NCBI GenBank assembly: GCA_019359675.1
Contig: JAHHGX010000014.1
Location: forward strand, 1 to 64,000
Length of the DNA: 64,000 nucleotides
Reading direction: 5' to 3'
From: Calothrix sp. FI2-JRJ7
GTDB taxonomy: Bacteria; Cyanobacteriota; Cyanobacteriia; Cyanobacteriales; Nostocaceae
The position numbers and the translations under genes are program-made. This document shows, piece after piece, positions 37,964 through 46,234 of the stretch. The notes beneath the pieces were generated by a model. It was not told where the DNA came from and searched no databases. It saw only the letters and a list, made by a program, of their open reading frames with translations. The number at the start of each line of letters is the position of its first letter. The first letter of the stretch is position 1.

Positions 37964-39530
37964 TAATTTAGCTAATTCCAAAATTTCGCTAAATCTAAGT
38001 AATCCTGACATTACTTTTTTACATAGTGCAGGAATTGCAGGTCTATCGATGACCCTTGAGCGATTAGAGCAATTGTATCCTATGCCTGCTCTTCGACCAG
38101 GCAATTTAAATTGGTTGCTTACTCCCCGTAGTATTAGCTTAAATTGGGAGGGTAAAGATTTGATTGCTTTAGATTGGTTACTAAAGCAATCCTTTCAAAT
38201 TAATGATGAAGGTTTAATAAATTTTGTAGCACTAAATTATGAAAAAATAGATATTTATACTCAAATACTCATTCATCAAGGTATTACAGGCACTTTTTTA
38301 CAACATAATAATTTTTTTAAATCAGCAGGGGTAGCATCAAAATCGCTTATAATCAATGACATAAAACTAACACTTTGGTATAAGAAAGCTGCTTCTTACG
38401 CTCACCAAAACTTTGCGAATAAGTTATGCGATGAGCATGGCAATATGTTGCAGCAACATATTCGTATAGCTGGTTGGTTGTATCCAGGCGCCGTAGTTCG
38501 ACACGCAGCTTTTAACGATAAAAGCAAGTTTGAAGAAAAACCAGAATATGCTTTAGCTTTATTATTTGCTCCTGTTGCTTGTCAATATTTTGTTTTGCGC
38601 TCGCACGTTAAACCGAACCAAATGGAATACGCCCTCGTAATACCAGAAGTGACTAATTTAGAAAATTATAATGAACCTTACAATAATCATAGCAATTGGA
38701 GTTACAGTAATTTTCATGTATCAAGTTTAGGAGAGGCTGGATTAAAGTTCCTTGTTCATCAGAAAAGTGTAGAATTAGCTAGATGTCATCAAATAAAGCA
38801 ATGCCAAGTAATTTATTTTGGTGTGGTTGAATGGTCTAAGCAGCAAAAAACACCTATGGCAATGCGTCTAGTCAATGCTACAGAAACTATATGTTCATTA
38901 TATAAAATGGTTAGTAGCTACTTTCCTGAGTATAAAATACATTTATCTAAAGATAATGCTTTTATTATTAGTAGTTTTGTTAAAAGTATCATTGCTGATA
39001 ATTTGTCTAAAAACTTACCTTGGTGGAGTAATTTCTATACAACAATTAATTTTAAAAATAATCAGAATAAATTCATTTTCAATACAGTTTTTTATGAGAA
39101 TCGGAGTATATATAAAATGGTTCAAAATTCCGACTGGGATTCAGAAACACAAAAACTTTATATTCAGCTTTGTCAAGAAGCGCTCAAAAAAAGGTATGCT
39201 AAAATTTACAGTCAGACGCAAGAAGGAGAATATACTCAAATCGAACGAGAAAATATGCGTATACTGTCTCAATTAAAACTTTGTATAAGTTATGAAAAGT
39301 TCCGAAAGTTTATAACACAATTTATTGGAGAAGCAGGTAAACTTACTATTTTAGAAACCCATTGGCAGGAATTACTGCCAATAGTTAGTGGAGAAACAGA
39401 TTGGAAATTAGCAAGAGATTTATTTTTTATTGCTCTTGCCGGCTATCCAAGAAGTCAGGCGATAGATGCCTCGGCACATGAAGAAAAATACACTGTTAAC
39501 AACAGTAGCGGAACTCATGTTAATAAATAA
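37953..39530 (+). CDS. cas8: Cas8 (Cmx8-like) large Cascade subunit
   Basis: The 525-aa protein starts MPIDNLANSKISLNLSNPD, and the segment FLHSAGIAGLSMTLERLEQLY is typical of Cmx8/Cas8 of the I-B (MYXAN-like) type. It should read the PAM and hold the crRNA 5' end. No HD nuclease or helicase is fused, and no cas3 is nearby. The ATG at 37953 overlaps cas6 by 11 bp and matches the family start; an in-frame ATG at 37902 would run through the end of cas6. Confidence 0.88.
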   Translation: MPIDNLANSKISLNLSNPDITFLHSAGIAGLSMTLERLEQLYPMPALRPGNLNWLLTPRSISLNWEGKDLIALDWLLKQSFQINDEGLINFVALNYEKIDIYTQILIHQGITGTFLQHNNFFKSAGVASKSLIINDIKLTLWYKKAASYAHQNFANKLCDEHGNMLQQHIRIAGWLYPGAVVRHAAFNDKSKFEEKPEYALALLFAPVACQYFVLRSHVKPNQMEYALVIPEVTNLENYNEPYNNHSNWSYSNFHVSSLGEAGLKFLVHQKSVELARCHQIKQCQVIYFGVVEWSKQQKTPMAMRLVNATETICSLYKMVSSYFPEYKIHLSKDNAFIISSFVKSIIADNLSKNLPWWSNFYTTINFKNNQNKFIFNTVFYENRSIYKMVQNSDWDSETQKLYIQLCQEALKKRYAKIYSQTQEGEYTQIERENMRILSQLKLCISYEKFRKFITQFIGEAGKLTILETHWQELLPIVSGETDWKLARDLFFIALAGYPRSQAIDASAHEEKYTVNNSSGTHVNK

Positions 39531-39550
39531 AAAATTACAATTTTGATTAT

Positions 39551-40507
39551 TTGAGCGATTCTTGTATGTTTCATTTATTTGGCAATATCCTGACCCGCTA
39601 TGGGACAGCAGCTAATAATCGTGGACAGAATGAAGGTAACTTAAGCCCGTTAAAAAAATTAATATGGAAAGGAGAAGTTCATAGTTATGTTTCATCCGAA
39701 GCGATACGGTTTTCTTTAAGACATTACTGGCAAGAAAGCGGTTATAACGTTAATCGAAGTTGGGATGAGGATAATCAAGATAATAATTGGCAAAATCCTG
39801 ACTTCGACCCAGTTACTTTTATTGATGATGATGTCCTAGGATATATGAAAGCAGAAGCTGCCAAAATAGAAATTTCAGATGAAATTGATGTTGGCGAAGA
39901 GATAGAAACTAAACCATCAGAAGAACAAAAAGCGAAGAAAAAACGTAAACCTAAGCCTAAAGGAACAATTCGACCTAGACGAGGAGCATTGGAGGTTGTC
40001 CATGCAGTATCAACCCTTCCTTACTTTGATGATATTACTTTTAATGCTGCTAGTGGAGCAAAAGGACGAACGTCTTTATACAGTACAGAATTTCATGCAA
40101 CATCTTACCAGTATGGTTTCGCGCTAACACCAGAACATCTGAAGAATAAATCTCGCATTAACGCTGTGTTAGATGGTTTTATTTCAATTGGTAGAGTTGC
40201 AGGAAACAATGCTCGTTTTCGTTTTGATTACTCTCCTAGCATTATTGTATTACGCTGGACGCATGATTTTTCACCTCGCTTTTTTTATTGCTTTGAGCAA
40301 AATCAATTGGGACAGGTATCAATTTCAGATTTAGTCGAAACAGTTCAAGCAGGAGACATCGACCCAAAGGAATTATGGGTTGGTGGGGTAAAAAATTTTG
40401 AAATATTACAAGATTTGGGAATGAATGTATTTCCAGGGGTCAAAAGTGCAGTTACAGCATTAAAACAAGTTATTGCAGAAGATTTACAACTACCTTTAGG
40501 GAGTTAA
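39551..40507 (+). CDS. cas7: Cas7 (DevR-like) Cascade backbone
   Basis: The 318-aa protein matches the DevR/Cas7 family, with FHLFGNILTRYGTAANNRGQ at the N-terminus, then WKGEVHSYVSSEAIRFSLRH, and later GFISIGRVAGNNARFRFDYS. It polymerises along the crRNA spacer. A basic insertion KKKRKPKPKGTIRPRRGALE around residue 140 is a likely RNA-contacting loop. The first codon is TTG at 39551; an ATG at 39566 (MFHLFGN) is an equally good start. It precedes cas5 by 5 bp. Confidence 0.92.
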   Translation: MSDSCMFHLFGNILTRYGTAANNRGQNEGNLSPLKKLIWKGEVHSYVSSEAIRFSLRHYWQESGYNVNRSWDEDNQDNNWQNPDFDPVTFIDDDVLGYMKAEAAKIEISDEIDVGEEIETKPSEEQKAKKKRKPKPKGTIRPRRGALEVVHAVSTLPYFDDITFNAASGAKGRTSLYSTEFHATSYQYGFALTPEHLKNKSRINAVLDGFISIGRVAGNNARFRFDYSPSIIVLRWTHDFSPRFFYCFEQNQLGQVSISDLVETVQAGDIDPKELWVGGVKNFEILQDLGMNVFPGVKSAVTALKQVIAEDLQLPLGS

Positions 40508-40512
40508 TTTAG

Positions 40513-41145
40513 GTGACTACTATTGTATTAAAAGTTGAAGTACCCATAGCATGTTTTCGTCAGTCCCGCTCTAGGGAGTATATAGAAACTTATCCAGTAC
40601 CACCACCATCAACAATGTATGGAATGCTACTATCTCTAGTAGGAGAAGAGAATAGGTCTAAACATTGCGGCGTAAAGCTTGCGATGGCACTCCTTTCTGA
40701 ACCAGAAAAATCTGTGACGCTTCGGACGTTTCATAGATTTAAAAAAAGCAATATTGACGCATCGGAAAACGTGAAACCTGACTTTCAAGAGTTATTAACA
40801 GATGTAAAATTAGCTGTTTGGATAAATGCAGGCATAGACAGAGCCAGACCAACTCTGCCAGAAAGATTAGAACAGGCTTTTGTAAATCCTGCTTCTGTTA
40901 ACCGCTTTGGCGGTTTATGCTTAGGCGAAAGCCGGGATTTAGTTAATGTTGTTAAAGTTTTATCTGAGAAAGATAAGATTGAATTTTTAAAGTGGTTGGT
41001 TAAAGATGAGGATGGTTCATTAGTTCTCCCATATTGGGTAGACCATGTTGGCTCGAAAGGAACGCGCTGCTTGCGCTACTTACTCCAACAGTCCGCACAT
41101 CAGCAACCACCGGAGTTAGCGTGGACAACTATTCAAAAAGATTAG
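40513..41145 (+). CDS. cas5: Cas5 (DevS-like) Cascade subunit
   Basis: The 210-aa protein begins with GTG and has the Cas5 N-terminal signature: LKVEVPIACFRQSRSREYIE, then TYPVPPPSTMYGMLLSLVGE. A RAMP-type glycine-rich stretch is in NRFGGLCLGESRDLVN. Cas5 caps the crRNA 5' handle. It is the last cas gene before the array. Confidence 0.9.
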   Translation: MTTIVLKVEVPIACFRQSRSREYIETYPVPPPSTMYGMLLSLVGEENRSKHCGVKLAMALLSEPEKSVTLRTFHRFKKSNIDASENVKPDFQELLTDVKLAVWINAGIDRARPTLPERLEQAFVNPASVNRFGGLCLGESRDLVNVVKVLSEKDKIEFLKWLVKDEDGSLVLPYWVDHVGSKGTRCLRYLLQQSAHQQPPELAWTTIQKD

Positions 41146-41409
41146 TAAGTATCATCACTTTTTGCAAGCACCCGCGCTTGGTAAGTTTCAAGACAATCAA
41201 GAATAGCTGTTTCCTTTACAATTAAAGGAGTCTAGGGCATTTATATTTCTCATAGTTGCTTGCAATCGGCTGAAAGCTAGAAATAATAAGCCTTATGAGC
41301 TTTGAAAAATTATTTTGATTATTAAATTTTGCAAATTTAGTTATCTGAATGGCAGGTACTTGTAAAATTGGTCTAGAGCTTTGGTCAACCCTCGGTTTTA
41401 GAGAGTGCC
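41146..41409 (+). promoter_or_regulatory. CRISPR leader region
   Basis: 264 bp of AT-rich sequence between cas5 and the first repeat have no gene and should carry the array promoter. No element is certain. Confidence 0.5.
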
Positions 41410-41589
41410 CTGCTCCAGCATCAGATGTCGTTAGGCGTTGATAACTGGTCGATTCCATAGCGCTCCGCGAACTGGGCACTTCTGCTCCAGCATTAGATGT
41501 CGTTAGGCGTTGATAACTTATCGAAAGATTGCGCGCATTTTTAATCAACTAATCTGCTCCAGCATTAGATGTCGTTAGGCGTTGATAAC
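41410..41589 (+). CRISPR. three-repeat, two-spacer CAST array
   Basis: 36-nt repeats at 41410-41445, 41482-41517 and 41554-41589 start CTGCTCCAGCATTAGATG and end TCGTTAGGCGTTGATAAC. The first differs by one base (CATCAG for CATTAG); the last two are identical. Both spacers (41446-41481 and 41518-41553) are exactly 36 nt. The repeat end TTGATAAC fits an 8-nt Cas6 5' handle on the plus strand, the same direction as the cas genes. Without cas1/cas2 the array cannot acquire spacers by itself. I find no target of either spacer within this window. Confidence 0.95.
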
Positions 41590-41636
41590 ATTTTTGGGAA
41601 TAAAGACACGTCTAGGCGAATAAAATGCGTAACAGC

Positions 41637-43439
41637 TTATTTTATCAATTCAAATTTTAAATCTTTGCCCATTGCCTTACCTATAAGGTACATGAGTTCT
41701 TCTGCTCTGGCTTGGAAAAATTCTTCAAAATTATCCCGTTGCAAAATATTGAGTTCAATGTAGTGCGATCTTAATATCTCGTCTAAGCTTGCGACTGCCG
41801 TACCCTGGTGTTCAAATTCCTTCAAATAAACTGAAGGAGCTTTACTACCAATTGTTTTATTCGTTTTGGCACTTAGGGGAGTGCGGTTAACTAAGCAATT
41901 GTACATTTTGGGGTCAATTCCTTGTTTACGACACCAAGCGACGGGAAAAATATGGTGCGAGTCGATTTGTTCCTCAAAATAAATGACGTCGTTAATTTCT
42001 TCGCCAGTCATCCAATCCACGGCGCCTTCACGCCGCAGTAAGGCCGCAAATCCTTGATACACGGCGCCAAGCCGTTTTCTAACACTAAGGAGTCTTTCAA
42101 ACGAGAAATTTGCTTGAGTAATACCGAAAGGAACCGCACCACCATTAATCCATGCTAGGACTTCGACAACATCTCTTCCTGCCTGTCCATCATGCCAGTA
42201 GGTATAAATTTCCCCAAACATCCCGCACCACAACCATTGTTCAAGCATACCTCGTACTTGGAAAGAGCGGGAACGTTCACTAAGAATAGTTAAAATTGCA
42301 CTCAAGGCAACTAACTGGATGGGATAAGCAACATCATTCGCATCGAAAATTTTTTGACCGTGTAGAAAACGAGCGGCTTCTTCAAACCCTTTATGAACAG
42401 GGTCAGCCCATGTTTGATATTCTTCTTTGGTTAGCTTTAAAACTTCGGAGCGACCGCAAGCTACACCGGGTAATTTGTCTAAATTCCACCCTTGTCTAGC
42501 AGCTTCCATTCTGCGGGTGTAACCAGCAACCAAGGTTACTGCTTGAATAAAATCGGTGTTGCGTACCTTTCGTAACACTTTGAAGGATTTAAAGCGGGCT
42601 TCACGCTGTTTCCAATCATCTCGCAGGCTAAAATCGTCTACGCAGTAACTCGAACTCATTAAATCGAAGAAGTTAAGGTCGCATCCGGCAGTGTTAGTGT
42701 CTTCAAAAACCTGACACACTGCTTCTTTAGGTAATGAATCACGCAATTGAATTACAGGTATTTGATAATGCTCAAACTTTTTAAGCACTTCTAATTCTAA
42801 AGCGTCAATTAATTGGAGTTTTTGCGGGTCGTACTGCCAATACTTAGAAAATTTACTACGCCATTCGGAAAAAAAGAATACCTTAGATAAGGGGAATAAT
42901 TGGGCTTCGTATTCATGTTCAGGTGTGGAACAGTTAATAAAATCACCATTGCGAGTCCGCATAAGTTTATTTTCGGGTAATCCTATAATGGCGGATTTTC
43001 TGTCTGCTTCCGGTTCGAGACTTTTTTCAATGTCCAGGTAGTACCATTTTTTGAATAATCCTTGGTTTTTGGAGTTTTTGATGACAACGGGTTGCTCAGA
43101 TAGCAGCACCATGAATAAAGTCGTTAGTCTCTGTTGCCCGTCGAGTAGAAGTAGGTTTGGCAATTGAGGCGCCGAATTTTTGACACCATCAAGTAAGCGA
43201 GGTTTAAATTGTTGATGCTGGGCGCCTTGTTGTAGCATCATGACTGCACCAATTGGGTAAGCCAAAGATATACTTGCTAACAAACGTCGTACATGGATAT
43301 CGTCCCATACCCAATCCCGTTGAAAATCTGGTAGTTGAATACGCCCTGTTTTGATGTCCTTCATGACATCGAATAGGGGGTACTTGGTCATATCAAAAGT
43401 CGAAATCGAATCCATTGATGGTTCTGTAAGCATTATCAT
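41637..43439 (-). CDS. DUF262/HNH (GmrSD-like) restriction protein
   Basis: The 600-aa protein has the DUF262 ParB-like nuclease/NTPase fold at the N-terminus: IKTGRIQLPDFQRDWVWDD, then RRLLASISLAYPIGAVMMLQ, then LLLDGQQRLTTLFMVL. The C-terminal part holds a DUF1524-like HNH site, EQIDSHHIFPVAWCRKQ, then YNCLVNRTPLSAKTNKTIGS. This architecture occurs in GmrSD-type modification-dependent restriction enzymes and related phage-defence proteins. It lies within the CAST but carries GGCGCC at host-like density (four in 1.8 kb), unlike tns/cas genes. It is a likely cargo defence gene. Its start is about 250 bp from two TTGCCA palindromes. Confidence 0.85.
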   Translation of the reverse strand: MIMLTEPSMDSISTFDMTKYPLFDVMKDIKTGRIQLPDFQRDWVWDDIHVRRLLASISLAYPIGAVMMLQQGAQHQQFKPRLLDGVKNSAPQLPNLLLLDGQQRLTTLFMVLLSEQPVVIKNSKNQGLFKKWYYLDIEKSLEPEADRKSAIIGLPENKLMRTRNGDFINCSTPEHEYEAQLFPLSKVFFFSEWRSKFSKYWQYDPQKLQLIDALELEVLKKFEHYQIPVIQLRDSLPKEAVCQVFEDTNTAGCDLNFFDLMSSSYCVDDFSLRDDWKQREARFKSFKVLRKVRNTDFIQAVTLVAGYTRRMEAARQGWNLDKLPGVACGRSEVLKLTKEEYQTWADPVHKGFEEAARFLHGQKIFDANDVAYPIQLVALSAILTILSERSRSFQVRGMLEQWLWCGMFGEIYTYWHDGQAGRDVVEVLAWINGGAVPFGITQANFSFERLLSVRKRLGAVYQGFAALLRREGAVDWMTGEEINDVIYFEEQIDSHHIFPVAWCRKQGIDPKMYNCLVNRTPLSAKTNKTIGSKAPSVYLKEFEHQGTAVASLDEILRSHYIELNILQRDNFEEFFQARAEELMYLIGKAMGKDLKFELIK

Positions 43440-43724
43440 CGTGTAAATTTGTCAAATATCTATTTAAAAAATTGTGCGGCTGCAAAGTTAAGCCTTCGCC
43501 TATCGCCTAAAAACCTTTGCATTGATTACAGGTTGTTATTATTTAAGTTCCTAACGAGCAGTCACTAAATGCTTAATTTTTCAGATAAAACCTAAAATTA
43601 ACAATTTGACAATATCGAGAAGGATGATAATTGAGGGCATGAGCGTATATAAACTGAGCTTACACAATTAACAACGATAAAATGTTTATTGCCATGATGG
43701 CAATAAACTCTTGCCATTTGGCAA
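43440..43724. promoter_or_regulatory. promoter region of the DUF262 gene with two palindromic operators
   Basis: TTGCCATGATGGCAA (43689-43703) and TTGCCATTTGGCAA (43711-43724) are perfect palindromes 22 bp apart centre to centre. A third copy (44072-44085) precedes the small HTH gene. The rest of the 285 bp is AT-rich without a gene. Confidence 0.6.
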
Positions 43725-44066
43725 TTAAGAATTGTTAAGATTTTTACGTGATTTTTGACGATACATTTCTCGAAGCCTTTGTAGGTACTCTGGCTCTGTA
43801 TCAATTGCAGTCCAAATGTGGTTTACCAAAGCTAGGCGCTGTTTATGCTTTTCGCTTGGCGTTCTCCGGTCAGTCCCTTGGGAAAACCAGTGGTTGACTG
43901 TTGTTAAGGAGCAGTCGCAAATAAAAGCTAATTCCTCTCGTGACACTTCCCAGTGCCGAAGAAACTCGTCGAGTTCCATCAAATACTCGTCCAGGGGGTT
44001 TAGGTATGCGTTGAACGCATCCCAGTGTCTCTGAGTTGGAATTTTCGGAGCAATACCCATAGCCAT
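43725..44066 (-). CDS. small helix-turn-helix regulator
   Basis: The 113-aa protein has a central helix-turn-helix-like segment, EELAFICDCSLTTVNHWFSQ, followed by a helical C-terminal region. It points leftward to the DUF262 gene. Palindromes TTGCCA..TGGCAA lie 6 bp before its start and right after its stop, so it is a good candidate for a self-regulating repressor that also controls the DUF262 gene. That binding is inferred from position only. I do not recognise a named family. Confidence 0.75.
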   Translation of the reverse strand: MAMGIAPKIPTQRHWDAFNAYLNPLDEYLMELDEFLRHWEVSREELAFICDCSLTTVNHWFSQGTDRRTPSEKHKQRLALVNHIWTAIDTEPEYLQRLREMYRQKSRKNLNNS

Positions 44067-44071
44067 TTATG

Positions 44072-44085
44072 TTGCCATTTGGCAA
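44072..44085. promoter_or_regulatory. TTGCCATTTGGCAA operator at the HTH gene start
   Basis: A perfect 14-bp palindrome identical to the one at 43711-43724 sits 6 bp upstream of the HTH start codon on the minus strand, where a repressor would block transcription or initiation. Confidence 0.6.
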
Positions 44086-44317
44086 TAAACAGAGGCATCA
44101 TAACTTATGATTACAACAATTGTCTTTACGCAAATGTGGTAAGAACCCTATTCCCAGGTAAGCATCAATACTTTAGTTGTGCCTAGTGGCTCCGGCTGAT
44201 AGTACAAATGCTTTACTTAGCAACTAATATAAGCTTATTTTTTAGCTTCTTCAGGACGCTCCCCCTACATTTGCCCTCGTATATTTAGCAAAGTAAAATA
44301 AACCCGTATCAAAATTT

Positions 44318-46234
44318 ATGTTGAGATTTTTTCCAAATCCATACCCTGATGAAATTTTGTACAGTATGATTGCTCGTTACCACATAAGGAGTGGCAACAT
44401 TAGCCCAAAAATAACACAGCAAGAAGTGTTTAACTCACAATCTACTGTAGCTACTGCTGATTTACCTTCTAACTTGGATGCATTAATTGATAACCTTAAA
44501 TATATCTCTAACTATCAAATAGAAAATTTTATATATAAACATACTCTTTTCCCTTTTTATCATCCTTTTCTCCCTCCCCAACGAGGTGTGCAAGTAATAG
44601 AATCGATGAAGGGAGAAAATGGAGGCGATATTCATACTAAAATTGGGATTACAGCAAGTTCTATTGCTATGCCAAGCTATTTTCGCTTTTGCCCAAAATG
44701 CCTCGAAGAAGATTTAGAAAACTATGGGGAGCCTTACTGGCATAGATTACATCAAATTTCTGGAGTTCTAGTTTGCCAAAATCATCAAGTCTTTTTACAA
44801 AATAGTACTGCTACCTTACATGGATTAAACAAACATGAATACTATGCAGCCAGCTTAGAATGTTGTATTGCAAATCCAAATCAACAAAATTTTAGCAATC
44901 ACACACTAAAAAAACTAACTTTACTAGCTCAGGATATTGAGTGGTTGATAAATAATAAACTTCCGTCACAAGATGCAAGGTGGTTTGACAAACAATACAA
45001 ATTTTTATTGATTCAGAAAGGTTTAGCCAATGCTAATGGTAGAGTCAAATTGAAACAACTATTAGATGAATTTATCTTTTTCTATGGGCGTGAAATGCTC
45101 GGTGCCTTAGATTCAATGGTTGATTATGAAGATGAATCTAATTGGTTATTTGCAATCGTCAGAAAACATAGAAAATCATTTCATCCAATCAGACATTTAC
45201 TATTTATTCGCTTTTTGACCGAGGCGGTCGCAGAGTTTTTTACGGCAGATTACCAATATAAACCATTTGGTAATGCGCCTTGGTTATGTCTCAATGCTGC
45301 GGCAGACCATTATTTGCAACCTGTTGTAACTAATTTGACAGTGACTCATTGCCTGGAAAATAAAAGACCTCTGGGCACCTTTTTCTGTGACTGCGGGATG
45401 ATTTATTGTCGAACGGGTCCAGATAAAACTGAACAGGACAAACTGCGAATTGGCAAAATCATTCAATTTGGTTCGGTTTGGGAGAAGAAACTGAAAGACT
45501 TAGTGGAGGTGCAACGGTTAAGTTTGCGGGAAACAGCCAGACAAATGAATGTTGATGCTAAAACTGTGTGCCGTTATGTATCAAAGCTGAAACTGAGAAG
45601 CTGTTGGAAAACTTTGAAAAATACCCAATTCACAGAATTTGAAAATATCCCCGAACCGAATACAGATTCTGCGACTGCCATTCAACTTCAACATCGAGCA
45701 GCTTGGCTTGGTTTACAGCAACAGCACCCAAAGGCTTCTAAAACGAGTCTGAGAAAGATGTCTCCAGCTACTTATATTTACCTGTATAGGAACGATAGAG
45801 AATGGTTGTATCAGAACTCGCCTAGCCTTCGGAAGCCTATTTCTAGCATTGTTAAAGTAGATTGGGATGAAAGAGATAAGCACATACTCAAGAAGGCGAT
45901 GGATACCGTGCAGTCGCTTCTTAATCAAGAAAAACTTGTGAGAATCAACAAAAGCAGGATTGCGAAAAATATAGGCTCACTTGCACTCATTGAAAAGCAT
46001 CTCGATTTAATGCCATTGACAAAAGCCTATTTGGAGTCTGTAACAGAAACCATAGAAGAATTTCAGATACGCCGCATTAAATGGGCAATTAAGCGGCTTG
46101 ATGATTGTGGCGAAGAGATTCTAGCTTGGAAGGTGCTTCGGTTAGCAGGATTGCGCGAAAATTACACCGAGAAAGTAAATGTAATCCTTGAGAGTCTCCG
46201 CTATCAACCAGAAAAAAGCGTGCTACCACATTAA
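44318..46234 (+). CDS. tnsD: TnsD-type long TniQ protein for glmS homing
   Basis: The 638-aa protein starts like TniQ (MLRFFPNPYPDEILYSMIAR, then YHIRSGN) with zinc ribbon FRFCPKCLEEDLENYGEPYW and LVCQNHQ. It then adds about 320 residues: a second cysteine cluster (FFCDCGMIYCRTG, near residue 360), a helix-turn-helix (SLRETARQMNVDAKTVCRYV) and a helical C-terminal region typical of TnsD. TnsD binds the 3' end of glmS in Tn7 and type I-B1 CASTs. The element sits at that site, which fits. It lies apart from the tnsABC-tniQ operon, after the cargo genes. Confidence 0.92.
   Translation: MLRFFPNPYPDEILYSMIARYHIRSGNISPKITQQEVFNSQSTVATADLPSNLDALIDNLKYISNYQIENFIYKHTLFPFYHPFLPPQRGVQVIESMKGENGGDIHTKIGITASSIAMPSYFRFCPKCLEEDLENYGEPYWHRLHQISGVLVCQNHQVFLQNSTATLHGLNKHEYYAASLECCIANPNQQNFSNHTLKKLTLLAQDIEWLINNKLPSQDARWFDKQYKFLLIQKGLANANGRVKLKQLLDEFIFFYGREMLGALDSMVDYEDESNWLFAIVRKHRKSFHPIRHLLFIRFLTEAVAEFFTADYQYKPFGNAPWLCLNAAADHYLQPVVTNLTVTHCLENKRPLGTFFCDCGMIYCRTGPDKTEQDKLRIGKIIQFGSVWEKKLKDLVEVQRLSLRETARQMNVDAKTVCRYVSKLKLRSCWKTLKNTQFTEFENIPEPNTDSATAIQLQHRAAWLGLQQQHPKASKTSLRKMSPATYIYLYRNDREWLYQNSPSLRKPISSIVKVDWDERDKHILKKAMDTVQSLLNQEKLVRINKSRIAKNIGSLALIEKHLDLMPLTKAYLESVTETIEEFQIRRIKWAIKRLDDCGEEILAWKVLRLAGLRENYTEKVNVILESLRYQPEKSVLPH

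Noticed and set aside
41446-41481. First spacer as a tRNA-gene-derived guide (it contains GGTCGATTCC, similar to a T-arm)
   Set aside because: The match is about 10 nt and lacks the GGTTCRA consensus; no tRNA gene is seen in the window to compare.
31273-41589. A conventional immune type I CRISPR-Cas system
   Set aside because: No cas3, cas1 or cas2, and direct linkage to tnsABC-tniQ; interference is not expected.
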